From Rhizophagus irregularis (lineage: Eukaryota > Glomeromycota > Glomeromycetes > Glomerales > Glomeraceae), in contig NC_089429.1 of the NCBI RefSeq assembly GCF_026210795.1, forward strand, positions 2,542,001 through 2,606,000: 64,000 nucleotides of DNA, written 5' to 3'. Position 1 is the stretch's first letter. Each line of letters begins with the position of its first letter. A program made the position numbers and the translations under genes. The notes below the pieces were generated by a model, which saw nothing but the letters and a program-made list of their open reading frames with translations, was not told where the DNA came from and ran no database searches. Shown piece by piece: positions 33,552 to 43,889 of this stretch.

Positions 33552-34237
33552 GTCTTTCGTAATAAACGAAATAGGACCCAGAAATATACATACAGGAGTA
33601 GGGTACACAGATGCGTCGCCATCATAGTGGAATTAGACGGAGTAAAGTTTTGATTTGCGTACAATTTAAGAATTTTTCATCCATAGTTAGGTCATCAATA
33701 TTGCGTATTTTTTATCAAAATATTTATATGCAAAAAATTAGTTTGCATATTTTTGGGCTAATCTTATATATATAATATATTTACTGTATGTTAACCGCAT
33801 TGTAATATATATTTAGTATTAATTAAAATTTCTAAGGGTTAAAAGTGAAATTTTAGAAAAATATTATTGAAAAAATGGTAAATTAGAATAAATTCTATTT
33901 TTTCACATTAATATTTGGTTTTATAAATAATATAGAAGTCATGATAAAATAATTTATAACTTAATTTCTGAAATTTTATTTGCGTATTTTTGCAGGATTT
34001 TCAATATCAGGTGTCGCGTACTACTCCCTGCGTACAGCTCATAGTAAAAAAATTTTTCGCCACCTGACCCTTATATATATATTTCTGGGTCCTAACAAAA
34101 TACTAGGTCGTATTGAAAGCTTTGTATTATCAGAAAATACAGATAACATTATTCCGAGTACGCTTGTATATCAAGCTATACGAGATAATAAGGGTAATAA
34201 ATTACAGTGGGATATCAAAAATCTGGGCAGTTTTTAA
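33552..34237 (+). pseudogene. host exon split by a transposon
   Basis: After an acceptor-like CATGTAG the frame reads SFVINE up to the element at 33573. Beyond the element (34094 on) it continues in phase as LGRIESFVLSENTDNIIPST and VYQAIRDNKGNKLQWDIKNL to TAA at 34235. Only this part of the gene is present. Function unknown. Confidence 0.5.
33573..34093. mobile_element. AGGACCC-family DNA transposon, copy 2 (521 bp)
   Basis: Ends AGGACCCAGAAATATA and its complement. It is flanked by near-identical 8-bp duplications AACGAAAT (33565-33572) and AACAAAAT (34094-34101). The last 65 bp match copy 1 (14804-15037), while the interior is longer and unrelated to it. No coding capacity. Confidence 0.85.
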
Positions 34238-34249
34238 AAAAAGATTTAA

Positions 34250-34390
34250 AGCGCATTATCTCGCCATCCCATGATCTGAAAATTGTGAAATGCAGCTCGT
34301 TGAATTCATCCTGATGAGACGCGTTGAATGGTAGTATTTGCAGGTTTCTAGATAAATAGATCTTGAGATATCGGCGAAAAACTACTAACT
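34250..34390. repeat. subterminal fragment of a transposon
   Basis: AATTCATCCTGATGAGACG then GAATGGTAGTATTTGCAG resembles 48425-48475 within the large transposon at 48073-53019 (GGATTCGCCTCATCGAGACG then AAATGGTGGTATTTTCA). Likely a stray end of a related element. Confidence 0.45.
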
Positions 34391-34793
34391 ACCCCACAGC
34401 ACAGAAATGCTGATTAATTTTGGCAATAAAAAAATATTTTTTTATATTTCAAATAAAACTTAACACATGCTTTATATGGTCCTAAAATTTGCAAAATATA
34501 TGTATTTTTAAGTTTACTTAAAATACCAAAGAGAGTTTTAAATGCCATTTTTGCAAAATTCATTATTTTGAAAAAAGTATATATAGAAAGTCAAAGATTA
34601 CCCTAAGTAAATTCGTAGAGCATGTAAAATTATGAATAATATATAATTAAAATATATATAAATTTATATCTTCAAGTTTTATTTAAAAAAAAATATTTTA
34701 GTGATATCCTAGAAAATAATTGACAAAATTGTCATGTGATCGAAGAATTTTTCTAGGTGCTATTGGGGTAGTTTGAAAAACTCTAAAACGTAA
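34391..34793. other. gene-free, left flank of the LINE-like element
   Basis: AT-rich, no gene. Ends with the left copy of the 14-bp target duplication (34780-34793). Confidence 0.5.
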
Positions 34794-35011
34794 GAGAAAA
34801 AACAAAAAAAAAAAAAACTCTTCCCCCTTTCCGTCAGATTTCATAGAAATCCGCAGTATACACATTTTTTTAAAAAAATAATTTTTAACCCTTTACGTTG
34901 GTATAAAAGGAGTGAGGACCACTTGGTGGCCTCGACGGAAAGTACTCCTTATATATCCCGTTGCTTTTGGAAGTAGTTTTTTCATTATAGTATACCAAAA
35001 TTTTTATAGTT

Positions 35012-35800
35012 ATGTCATCTTCAAAGTCTTTAAACATTTTACCTTCCCTTGAGAAAAAATATCCCCTTGACGTTTCTTTTTCCAAATTTCACGTGACTCG
35101 TCCTAATCGAGCTGGTTACAACAAAATTTATGACATCAGTAGATCAAAAAGTTTCTTTTTTGAGTTAGTCGATCATTCTACAGACACCAATGAAATTCAT
35201 CTTAAAATACACACAAATGATTATCACATGAAAACAAGCCCAATTAGTTATCCTAACACAAGTAAACTCCCTAATGACAAATACCAGATTAGTGTTATGC
35301 TCACACATTTTTTTTCTTTACAAAGAGTTTTACCCAGGCGTATTCAACAAAAATTTTTTAATTTTATCCGAGATAAATTATTACAAAGAAAGGCGATTAT
35401 CATGTCACGTGCTAGTAAAATTGATTCACGTAACACAACGACCAAAAACTTTTTTAATTTCTCTTACAAACGATATCGTTTTCACTTTGGAATATATATT
35501 CCTTGTTCTCATGATTACATTACCCCTGGATTTCCTGGATTCAGTCCTCCAAAAACCATTTGTAAAGTACCGACACCGTTCATAATGTCAGATTTTAGAA
35601 GAGCTTGCGTCCTTCACCAACCCTCATTCTTTAAAAATGATGTGTTTATACATATTAAAAATGTTAAAAAAGAACTTAATGTTGATTCAACAAATGCTTC
35701 TTTAAAATCAAAGATTTTTCATGCTAATCTTTTATACACTCACTGGAATACACATAGAACTAAAAAAAATTTATTCTCGAAGATTGGGAATTTCTTATGA
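35012..35800 (+). CDS. LINE-like element, first frame (ORF1-like, 262 aa)
   Basis: Starts MSSSKSLNILPSLEKKYPLD and reads through HFGIYIPCSHDYITPGFPGF and CKVPTPFIMSDFRRACVLHQ. Basic, His/Tyr/Phe-rich, soluble, with no recognised RNA-binding fold. It overlaps the next frame by about 80 nt around an A8 run (35762-35769), where the natural reading seems to pass from one frame to the other. This could be a plain indel or a -1/+1 slippage site. Role, if any, is nucleic-acid binding by analogy with ORF1 proteins (inference). Confidence 0.55.
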   Translation: MSSSKSLNILPSLEKKYPLDVSFSKFHVTRPNRAGYNKIYDISRSKSFFFELVDHSTDTNEIHLKIHTNDYHMKTSPISYPNTSKLPNDKYQISVMLTHFFSLQRVLPRRIQQKFFNFIRDKLLQRKAIIMSRASKIDSRNTTTKNFFNFSYKRYRFHFGIYIPCSHDYITPGFPGFSPPKTICKVPTPFIMSDFRRACVLHQPSFFKNDVFIHIKNVKKELNVDSTNASLKSKIFHANLLYTHWNTHRTKKNLFSKIGNFL

Positions 35801-36872
35801 AGAAACGATCCATGCTAGGGATCGCCACTCCATCACACACCTTAATAATAAACATATATATAGGAAAAAACTTTGCAATTTAAGTATCCGACGTAGTCAC
35901 AACCCTCGCGTGAGCAAGGCTCAAGAGACTCGTTTTGATAGGGCTAAACGACGCATTTTCAACACAAAAGAACATAATCGTATGGACCTTATACAGCATA
36001 AATATGCTACGGCACAAAGATATCGATTTCTGTTTTCAGAAACACAATTTGTTCTTAAACCCATCAAACATCTTCTTTACAACCAAGGCCTCCATCACGG
36101 AAATTATAAATTTTGGACGCCCTTTTTTGGACGTCCTGGTAAAAGATTTATGACTACCACGATTAACGATACTCTACCATCCTTACCCCTTATTACGTAT
36201 ACAGTAGCGCCCTACAATCCAACCCCTAATATGTTTATTCCTCACAAATACAGAAATATAATTCCTAAGGAACCGCTTTACACAGAGGAGGGTGTATATA
36301 TAGTTCCAGGTTCTAGAGAGTGGTTTACTTATATGTATAATTTACACAACAATTTGCCCCCACCACTTACAAAAGCACAACGTCGTGCGTTACAACGTGA
36401 GAATGAGCGTATTGCTCATTTTAGATTGAATCAAGAAAATGCAATTATGCAAGGGACTTCAGTCCATCGGGTTAGACCACGACAATTTTTGAAGGATAGG
36501 TTGAGTACATTTTGTGAGCGTGTTCATGATAAAATGATGAAGTTGACAACCCAATACTTGGAAACTGATAACGAAATTACTAAATCAAAAGTTTATAAGA
36601 CTATGAGTAATTATTGTACCAACATATTTGAAGATGATAATATTAGATCTAACAAGCACATGCGCTATGGCAACCAATCACACCTTAACATGTTCGGAGT
36701 GCCAGTGGACACTTCCGACGATGCTAAAGAGCTCGAACTCAGACCTAAAAAACGAAGATTTTCTTCGCATACTACTAACCTTTACCCATCGATTGATAAC
36801 ACAGATAGATTCAAACGTAGACGTCTCTCTCCTGCTGTTATGGACGACTCAACTGGAGTGAAGATTCATTGA
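35721..36872 (+). CDS. LINE-like element, second frame (up to 383 aa)
   Basis: Continues the same protein in the next frame: SRRLGISYEETIHARDRHSI, then a very basic Arg/His-rich region, PFFGRPGKRFMTTTINDTLP, TKAQRRALQRENERIAHFRL, and a C-terminus with nuclear-localisation-like RPKKRRFSS and RFKRRRLSP. The Met at 35721 is probably not a real start. The reading likely enters from the upstream frame near 35770. High basic charge fits an RNA- or DNA-binding protein. No catalytic motif. Confidence 0.55.
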   Translation: MLIFYTLTGIHIELKKIYSRRLGISYEETIHARDRHSITHLNNKHIYRKKLCNLSIRRSHNPRVSKAQETRFDRAKRRIFNTKEHNRMDLIQHKYATAQRYRFLFSETQFVLKPIKHLLYNQGLHHGNYKFWTPFFGRPGKRFMTTTINDTLPSLPLITYTVAPYNPTPNMFIPHKYRNIIPKEPLYTEEGVYIVPGSREWFTYMYNLHNNLPPPLTKAQRRALQRENERIAHFRLNQENAIMQGTSVHRVRPRQFLKDRLSTFCERVHDKMMKLTTQYLETDNEITKSKVYKTMSNYCTNIFEDDNIRSNKHMRYGNQSHLNMFGVPVDTSDDAKELELRPKKRRFSSHTTNLYPSIDNTDRFKRRRLSPAVMDDSTGVKIH

Positions 36873-37394
36873 TATTAAACATTTATAATTTTTTTTTTTT
36901 TTTTTTTTGAGTCAAAATTTTTTCTACTTAGCAGTAGTTTATTTCTACATCTTATTTTGTTTTATTATTTACACCCAATTTGCATAACCAAAAAACAATT
37001 TAGAATAGTGTGAACCATTCCAACTCTGACAGTATTTACAGTTGGCGCCTTTTTAGGCGAAAGAAAAATACGGGACTTCTCACCCTTTATAGAAGTTTGC
37101 TATTTTATAATGTATAGTTTTGCCACTCTTAATTTTTATATATATGTTTACTTTTTAATGTAGCCTTTATTTAGTTTTTCTTTTTCTTTTTCTTTTTTTT
37201 TTTCTTTAACGGCTACCTGTTCCTTCATCGGTCGTGTTGTTGGACCAGTCTATATATAACAATTAGGTAGGGTCCGTTCTATGGAATGGATGATGGAACT
37301 AATGTTGGGCCTATTCTCATGGATTAATGCTCTCTTAGATAGTTCCTTCCGACTTTACATAAAATAAAATAAATAAATAAACTCTAAAACGTAA

Positions 37395-37670
37395 AATGGA
37401 AATAACTTTCTGTCTATCAGTAATAGAAATATAAAAATACCACTATTGAATGCGTCATAAAATTTGATAGATGAATGAGATCTTTGTTACAAAAGATGAT
37501 TATAATAATTTGAATTTACTTTCATAAGGCGCTATTATTTTGAGTATTAAAAGGCTTATACTAGCCTGAACTTTAAGCCCTTTATACTGGTTTTATATGT
37601 GTATAAATATACAAAAATTTTGCCAGAAAATTTTTTCTAACAAAGAAATAAAATCAAAATAAAATCAAAA
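37395..37670. other. right flank of the LINE-like element
   Basis: Non-coding. TATAAAATATACAAAA-like AT tracts precede the next decayed gene and may be its old promoter. Confidence 0.35.
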
Positions 37671-38720
37671 TGAAGTTCACTGTTTTATTCTTCCCTCTCT
37701 TAAATCTTAATTACCTTTATTATTACTATTGCATCTGCTAGTTCAATACTTCAACACACTATTCAGGATATCAAGTAATGGGTTGAAATGACAAAATATA
37801 CTTGAAACTCTAAAAATAGGCATTCATCATATTCCTATTTCTGTTAATGTAGAAAATTGTAAAACTTTCATTTATAATATGGGTTTGTTCTCATATAAAA
37901 ATGGTGTTATGTGGGTTCAGATTTTCAATCATCCTTCTTAATAGATATGAAAAAAAGCAATCAATTTTTGTACCATAAATTGAAGAAAAGAGATGCATCA
38001 TTGAAATTTACCAAGATTTCATCTTAATAAAACAATTTATAGGTAAAACACCAGATGAGGTGTGGGAAAAAAACAAGACAGTTGGAAAATTTTACTGGTA
38101 TACAACTTTTTGGTCTTGATAATTTGATTATAAAAAATCTGGTTCAACAGCATTAAATGTCTGAATGCACTCCTAATAACTGGAATAATAAATATATTCT
38201 AGAAAAGTTATTTTGATTATTTAGCAAATGTTAATTGGAAATATTTTTTACAAGTTGGGCTGAATCTGAAAATCCGATAATTAACTTCAAACCTTTCATA
38301 TGCTATATATATACAAGATATGAATTTAGTGAATATAAATTGGTGCATAGTAAACTATTCTAAAAGCAGCCGGTGCAACAAATGTAACTTGGTCATATGA
38401 AAATCACAGGTTGGTAAATATGATATTTTATTATTTATTTTTTATTCAAATACTAAAATGAAACATTCTATTTTAGCATCAATTATGGACAAAATCACCA
38501 AATGGAAAAGTAGATAAATAGCATTTGCTGCTTTATACTGAAGCAGTTTTCTTACTAGTACTCCAAAATAATGTCAAATGCAACACATAAATTTTGGAAG
38601 TATTTTAAATTAACAATAAAAAAACTCCTGATGGAAATGGTGTGTACTTTCTATAATTTCCAATGAATTTACCTATGAAGAATTAAAACAAAATTTGAAT
38701 GTAGTATTTATATTTTTGTT
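37671..38720 (+). pseudogene. decayed gene for a secreted-type protein
   Basis: Starts MKFTVLFFPLL, followed by a hydrophobic stretch and ASASSILQHTIQDIK in a neighbouring frame, which is a worn signal peptide. Further on GKTPDEVWEKNKTVGKFYWY and NGVYFL are readable. Several breaks. Nature of the product unknown. Confidence 0.4.
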
Positions 38721-38989
38721 TTGTTTACATGAAAATTTTAATGTATATATTTTTTGAAATATTTTTTATTTTTAAAATTATATAAATAAAATATATACAA
38801 AAAAAAGAAAAGGAAAATTTGTGAAATCTATACCAATACTAATTATCAAATCATATTTTTATAATGAATATATACAAGTTAGTTCATATACTATTGTGGA
38901 ATCTTGCAAATATCTACAGAGCTCCTTCACTTCTAACAAAGATTTACCCCTGAAATGCTTGAACAAATTGACAGATTTTAAATGATAAA

Positions 38990-39510
38990 GGAATGACTTA
39001 ATATGAGTTCATACAAGACTGATGTAAAACCAGAATAACCAATCAAATACTTAAAAGATACTAAAAAAGAATTATGGAAAAGATTTGCAGAAGAATATCC
39101 TAATGGTATGCCTTTATAACTTGTCTCGAAGGTGATCAATATGTATACCGAGAAACTTTAGGTAATAATTTCTGCACAGGTTATGGATGAATCTTTAAAG
39201 GTACAGATAAAATTTACCGAATTTGCAGACATAAATTATAAAATCTAACATAATCATCAGCTTAGATCAATAAAAAGAATATCTCAACAAGTCAAACATC
39301 TTTTAGAAACAATGTTTCATACTGAAACAACAAATCCTCGTCAAAAATTAAATGCACAACAGATGCATGAAGAACTGCTGAGACGTGCAGAACCTGGTAA
39401 AATTGAAGAAAATGACATATATAAAGTATCTACAGTAACAAACTGAATTTCAACTTTGTCACATAAATGGAAAGAGGTCATCGCTTGCATTTCTTGGAAG
39501 AAAATATGGA
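38990..39510 (+). pseudogene. decayed gene of a lineage-type multicopy family
   Basis: Readable blocks IKYLKDTKKELWKRFAEEYP near 39045-39105 and RQKLNAQQMHEELLRRAEPG near 39342-39400, followed by TVTN and HKWKEVIA. I have seen this block order in Rhizophagus proteins (memory only). Broken by several stops. Function unknown. Confidence 0.45.
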
Positions 39511-39876
39511 CTAAAAATTCATAAAAAATACTTATAACAATTAGAAATATAAATAATATTTAATAAAAGCTAAAAATTTGTACTTTGAATGCTTTGTTAA
39601 AGGTTAAATTAATATATTATATATTTCTGGAAAAATAGTTTTGTCGAGTCGGTAAATGATTTTTTTTTGTCGAACTATATTTTTATGCAGCTTGTCATGT
39701 GATTTGGCGGAGCTGTGAAACGTTTTCATGATTTTTCTTATAGCAATAATTATTATTTAATACATGATCAGCAAATTTTTACCTAGTAATTTTTAAGATT
39801 TTTATATGAAGGCTGATCGGCATAAATCACGTGACTTGTATAAGGTGAGTAACGTAAGACGAAAACATAAATCAAT
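39511..39876. other. gene-free
   Basis: Distal 5' flank of F-box-like copy 3; AT-rich, nothing specific. Confidence 0.45.
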
Positions 39877-39976
39877 TGTGCGACAATATCGGAGTCATAA
39901 CTCCAAAAATGACTTTAATTGACCTTTGATGAACACAAAAACATAACACCCTTTCCCCTTCCTCTTTTACTTAAAT
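39877..39976 (+). promoter_or_regulatory. conserved upstream block of F-box-like copy 3
   Basis: GTGCGACAATATCGGAGTCA, then ACTCCAAAAATGA, TTTAATTGACC, GAACACAAAAAC, and a pyrimidine-rich run CCCTTTCCCC ending ACTTAAATATGG at the start codon. Same order and spacing as copies 5 and 6. Confidence 0.7.
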
Positions 39977-41566
39977 ATGGCATGTTCAAAAATATTTTCA
40001 GGAGATATTCCTGAATTAACAAATAAAATTATACAATATTTTCGGAATGATCTTTCAACATTATATTCATGTATTTTAGTCAATAGATTATGGTGTCGTT
40101 TGGCAATTCCATTATTATGGGAAAATCCATTTTCTTCAAAATATCATGAAAATTATCGTTATATTGAAGTTTACTTATATAGTCTAAATGATAAAAGACA
40201 ATTAAACGAGTACGGAATTAATCTTCCTTCGAATCCATTATTTAATTATCCCAGTTTTATTCAACACTTAGATACAAATTCAATTAACGAATGTATTATA
40301 AGATGGCTTCGTATTAGGATAAAATCTTATGATACATATTATACAGATAAATTATATTTCATTCCTAAATCATTAATTAAATTATTCAGTGAAAAAGAAG
40401 CAAAATTACGTACTCTTAATTTTACATATCAACATGATTATGATAATTATACTGATATTATTATTTCTGAATTAGTTTTACAAAATTCAAATTTAATTGG
40501 TAATATCAAAAATCTTTATTTTGAACCTTACGAATATGATAATATGAATTCTATATTAAAATTTTTAAATTCTAAATGCGATTCAATTTCATCAATCTAT
40601 CTTCCAAGTATTGAAAATCATAATGATAGTATTGAATTATCACGATTAATTAAATTACAAAAAAATCTTAATAAAATTTTATTATATAAAAGTTTACCTC
40701 TTTCAATATTATTAAATTCTAATTGTTTAAACACTTTAAATATTATTATATTTTGGAAAATTGATTTTAAAAATATAAATATTTTAAATGAAGTATTTGA
40801 ACAATTAAATGTAATAGAATCTATTCATATTATTGATTGTTATTCTTTAGATTCTAATTTTTCTCAACAAATAATTAATTTAACTAAACCATTTAAATTA
40901 AAATCTTTGATCTTTTATGAAAAATCTTTGATCTTGAAAGATTCAATGGAATTAATATTACAAAAATCTGGAGATTATTTGGAAAATTTTGTATTATCAT
41001 CTACAAATTCAAAACCTCAACTACTTGAATTAATTACAAGTTATTGTACGAAAATTAAATTCCTTGAATTAAATGGATTTTATGAACATCATCAGGATAT
41101 TTATTCAACATTTAACTTAATTGAAACCTTTAAACAAAATCTTAATTATCTTACTATTAATACATCTATTGGTCTTAGTTCAATTGTACTTCAAAATTTA
41201 GGCCAAATTCTTCCTTTTAAATTAGAATATTTGGATTTGTATCTTGCTTTGAATACAAAAGATTTTGTATTATTTTTGAAAAATTCTCAAAATACTTTTA
41301 TCAAGAAATTATTACTTAAGAATAAAATAAATAGAATACGACAAAGATTTGGACAATTCGATATGTTATATAATATAAAAGAATATATTATGAAAAAGAA
41401 AAGAGTTAAATACATTGCTTTTCGTACTAATGATCATCCTGCTAGTGGTTCAGAATTGTCTCGTTTGAAAGATGAAGTAAAGGAATTTAGGTTACATGAT
41501 ATAATAGTTCAAGATTATCGTCAAATGAAAATTAAATTTATCGAATTTTTAAAAGAAAAGATTTAA
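39977..41566 (+). CDS. F-box-like protein, family copy 3 (529 aa)
   Basis: Intronless; MACSKIFSGDIPELTN then an F-box-like segment ending RLWCRLAIPLLWENPF. The leucine-rich body has LNVIESIHIIDCYSLDS, PFKLKSLIF, LQKSGDYLENFVL and FKLEYLDLYL; the C-terminus has KEYIMKKKRVKYIAF and LKDEVKEFRLHDIIV. First of four plus-strand copies in tandem (39977, 42204, 44977, 53377). Slightly shorter than the others because one stretch after the F-box is missing. Intact. Predicted SCF-type adaptor on the N-terminal segment alone. Confidence 0.88.
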   Translation: MACSKIFSGDIPELTNKIIQYFRNDLSTLYSCILVNRLWCRLAIPLLWENPFSSKYHENYRYIEVYLYSLNDKRQLNEYGINLPSNPLFNYPSFIQHLDTNSINECIIRWLRIRIKSYDTYYTDKLYFIPKSLIKLFSEKEAKLRTLNFTYQHDYDNYTDIIISELVLQNSNLIGNIKNLYFEPYEYDNMNSILKFLNSKCDSISSIYLPSIENHNDSIELSRLIKLQKNLNKILLYKSLPLSILLNSNCLNTLNIIIFWKIDFKNINILNEVFEQLNVIESIHIIDCYSLDSNFSQQIINLTKPFKLKSLIFYEKSLILKDSMELILQKSGDYLENFVLSSTNSKPQLLELITSYCTKIKFLELNGFYEHHQDIYSTFNLIETFKQNLNYLTINTSIGLSSIVLQNLGQILPFKLEYLDLYLALNTKDFVLFLKNSQNTFIKKLLLKNKINRIRQRFGQFDMLYNIKEYIMKKKRVKYIAFRTNDHPASGSELSRLKDEVKEFRLHDIIVQDYRQMKIKFIEFLKEKI

Positions 41567-42120
41567 TATTCGGGAGATTTACAATAAAGATATTTCATTT
41601 TTATTCTTTATAATACAATATAGCTGCGACACATAATTTATTTATTTTATAAAATAAAAAAGTTTCATCCAGATAATTATTTATTAAAAGTTTATTTTCT
41701 TCTTAAATATAAAATTGTTAATTAATTGACAGAATTCTTCTTACATAATTTCTTTATTATTAATTAATTAAATAAATATAAATAAATACTAGTAGATAAA
41801 CAGTAAAATATCTTCTAATTGGTTGTTGCAAATTCCACTACAGTTCTTATAATAAATTATTCACATGATAACAAAAGTAATTTGATATATTCGGTTTAAT
41901 TTTCATTTTGCCACTAATATGAATTAGGAAATAATGAAATGAATGAATATGAATTAGGAATAATGACAAGAATGATCGACATTTATAAATTGAATATCGG
42001 GTTGTAACATTTATTACGTAATATTCATTTATTATAAGCCTATACCCCATGTAATATACGTTATACTTATATATTATAAAGCTTTTAAATAACACCACCC
42101 TAGAATATTACGTAATGAGC
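41567..42120. other. intergenic between copies 3 and 4
   Basis: The 3' flank has AATAAA-like signals near 41583. Otherwise AT-rich with no gene; a minus-strand frame at 41847-42098 is not supported. Confidence 0.5.
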
Positions 42121-42203
42121 TAACTCCGAAAATGAATTTAAATAGCCTTTTTTTGATGCACAAAACTTAACGCCCTCCCCTCCCCTTCCGCTTTCACTTG
42201 AAT
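42121..42203 (+). promoter_or_regulatory. conserved upstream block of F-box-like copy 4 (shortened)
   Basis: Keeps ACTCCGAAAATGAATTTAAA, the ACAAAACTTAACGCCCTCCCC run and the ATATGG start, but lacks the GTGCGACAATATCGG segment found in copies 3, 5 and 6. Confidence 0.6.
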
Positions 42204-43889
42204 ATGGCATGTTCAAAGATATTTTCTGGTGAATTACCCGAATTATTGAGTGAAATTATACAATATTTTCGAAATGATTTTTCAACATTACATTCGTGTA
42301 TTTTAGTCAATAGAATATGGTGTCGTTTGGCAATTCCATTATTATGGGAAAATCCTTTCACAATTATTTCTTGTAAAAATTTTTACTCCATTCAATATTA
42401 TAAAATTCGGTTTATTGAAACTTATTTGATTGATTTAAATGATAATGATAAAATAAAATTAAATGAATACGGAATTAATCTTCTTTCGAATACATTATTT
42501 AATTATCCCAGTTTTATAAAACATTTATATACACGTATTATTGGTTATTCTATTGAAAAGTGGGTTGCATCTATTAAAAAAAATGAACAACCTTTATTTA
42601 CTTTTATTTATAATAAACAAAATTCCGATTTTATAAAATTCATTTATAAATCATTAATTAAGATATTCATTAAAAATGAAGCAATTTTACATACTTTTGA
42701 TGTTACTCATCATCGTAATTATTTTGATATTATTGATTTAGTTTTACAACATTCAAATTTCATTAATAATATCAGACAATTTAATCTTGAACTTTGTTCA
42801 TATGACGAAACAATTAGTAATATAACCCCTTTATTAAAATTTTTAAGTTCTAATTGTAATTCGATTTCATCCCTTTGTATTCCAAGTTTTGATAAATATA
42901 AAGCTGGTACAGCTATTAATTATTTATCCAAATTAATTAAATCACAAAAAAATCTTAAAAAAATTTTATTTCTTTATGATTTTCCTCATTCAATGTTATT
43001 AAATTCAAATTGTTTAAACACTTTAAACACTATTATCTTTTGTAATATTGATTTTAAAAATATAAATGTTTTAAATGAAGCATTTGAACAATTAAATGTT
43101 TTAGAATCTATTCATATTATTTATTGTCGTTCTCTAGATTCTAATTTTGCTCAACAAATAATCAATTTAACTAAACCATTTAAATTAAAATCCTTAGTTG
43201 TGAATGAAATGTTCAATTCAATAGAATTATTATTACAAAAATTTGGTGATTATTTAGAAAATTTTGTATTTGAATCATTTAAAACTTATGAAATTACAAA
43301 TGATGAATCAGAATTACAATTACTTGAATTAATTTCAAGATATTGTATGAAAATTAAATTTTTAAAATTATCTGAATTTACTAGTCAGAATATTTATTCA
43401 GCATTCAATTTAATTGAAAATATTAAACAAAATCTTAATTATCTTACTATAGATTTAAATTTTGATTTTGAAGCATCTTATATTTGTAATGAAGTAAACC
43501 TTAGTTCTATAGTATTACATAATTTAGGACAAATTCTTCCTTTTAAATTAGAATATTTAAATTTATCTCTTATGATGAGTACAAATGATTTTAAAATATT
43601 TTTAAAAAATTCTCAAAATATTTTTATTAAAAAATTATTAATTAGAAATTTGGTAGGTAGTATACGAGAAGGAAAAAAATATATTTTACCTTATATAAAA
43701 GATTATGCTATGAAAAAGAAAAGAATTAAATATTTTGCTTTTTTAGAAAATTTCATTTTTGAACAAATCAATGATGATTTGTTTTCTTTGAAAGATGAAG
43801 TGAAAGAATTTAAATTATATGATATTAAAGTTCAAAATTATAATGATTTGCAAATTCAATTTTCTGAATTTTTAGAAGCAAACTATTAG
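42204..43889 (+). CDS. F-box-like protein, family copy 4 (561 aa)
   Basis: Intronless; MACSKIFSGELPELLSEI with F-box-like segment ending RIWCRLAIPLLWENPF. An upstream in-frame TTG at 42198 is not the start; the ATG at 42204 aligns with all paralogues. Body landmarks LNVLESIHIIYCRSLDS, PFKLKSLVV, KFGDYLENFVFE and FKLEYLNLSL; C-terminus DYAMKKKRIKYFAFLENF then LKDEVKEFKLYDI. One Lys-Phe-Gly in place of the usual Lys-Ser-Gly. Intact. Confidence 0.88.
   Translation: MACSKIFSGELPELLSEIIQYFRNDFSTLHSCILVNRIWCRLAIPLLWENPFTIISCKNFYSIQYYKIRFIETYLIDLNDNDKIKLNEYGINLLSNTLFNYPSFIKHLYTRIIGYSIEKWVASIKKNEQPLFTFIYNKQNSDFIKFIYKSLIKIFIKNEAILHTFDVTHHRNYFDIIDLVLQHSNFINNIRQFNLELCSYDETISNITPLLKFLSSNCNSISSLCIPSFDKYKAGTAINYLSKLIKSQKNLKKILFLYDFPHSMLLNSNCLNTLNTIIFCNIDFKNINVLNEAFEQLNVLESIHIIYCRSLDSNFAQQIINLTKPFKLKSLVVNEMFNSIELLLQKFGDYLENFVFESFKTYEITNDESELQLLELISRYCMKIKFLKLSEFTSQNIYSAFNLIENIKQNLNYLTIDLNFDFEASYICNEVNLSSIVLHNLGQILPFKLEYLNLSLMMSTNDFKIFLKNSQNIFIKKLLIRNLVGSIREGKKYILPYIKDYAMKKKRIKYFAFLENFIFEQINDDLFSLKDEVKEFKLYDIKVQNYNDLQIQFSEFLEANY

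Larger units (their letters stand above)
34794..37380 (+). mobile_element. LINE-like (target-primed) retroelement, 2.6 kb, no reverse transcriptase seen
   Basis: Flanked by a 14-bp direct duplication ACTCTAAAACGTAA at 34780-34793 and 37381-37394. It ends in an (AAAT)n-type tail, ACATAAAATAAAATAAATAA. This is the signature of target-primed reverse transcription. The body holds a roughly 215-bp leader, two overlapping frames (35012-35800 and 35721-36872) and a roughly 500-bp 3' region. No YxDD-type reverse transcriptase or endonuclease motif is visible in any frame. It is therefore either an internally deleted copy or a non-autonomous element that keeps an ORF1-like gene and uses enzymes in trans. 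Confidence 0.8.

Noticed and set aside
35274-36153. Plus-strand frames of 72-103 codons within the LINE-like element
   Set aside because: Out-of-frame shadows of the two long basic frames.
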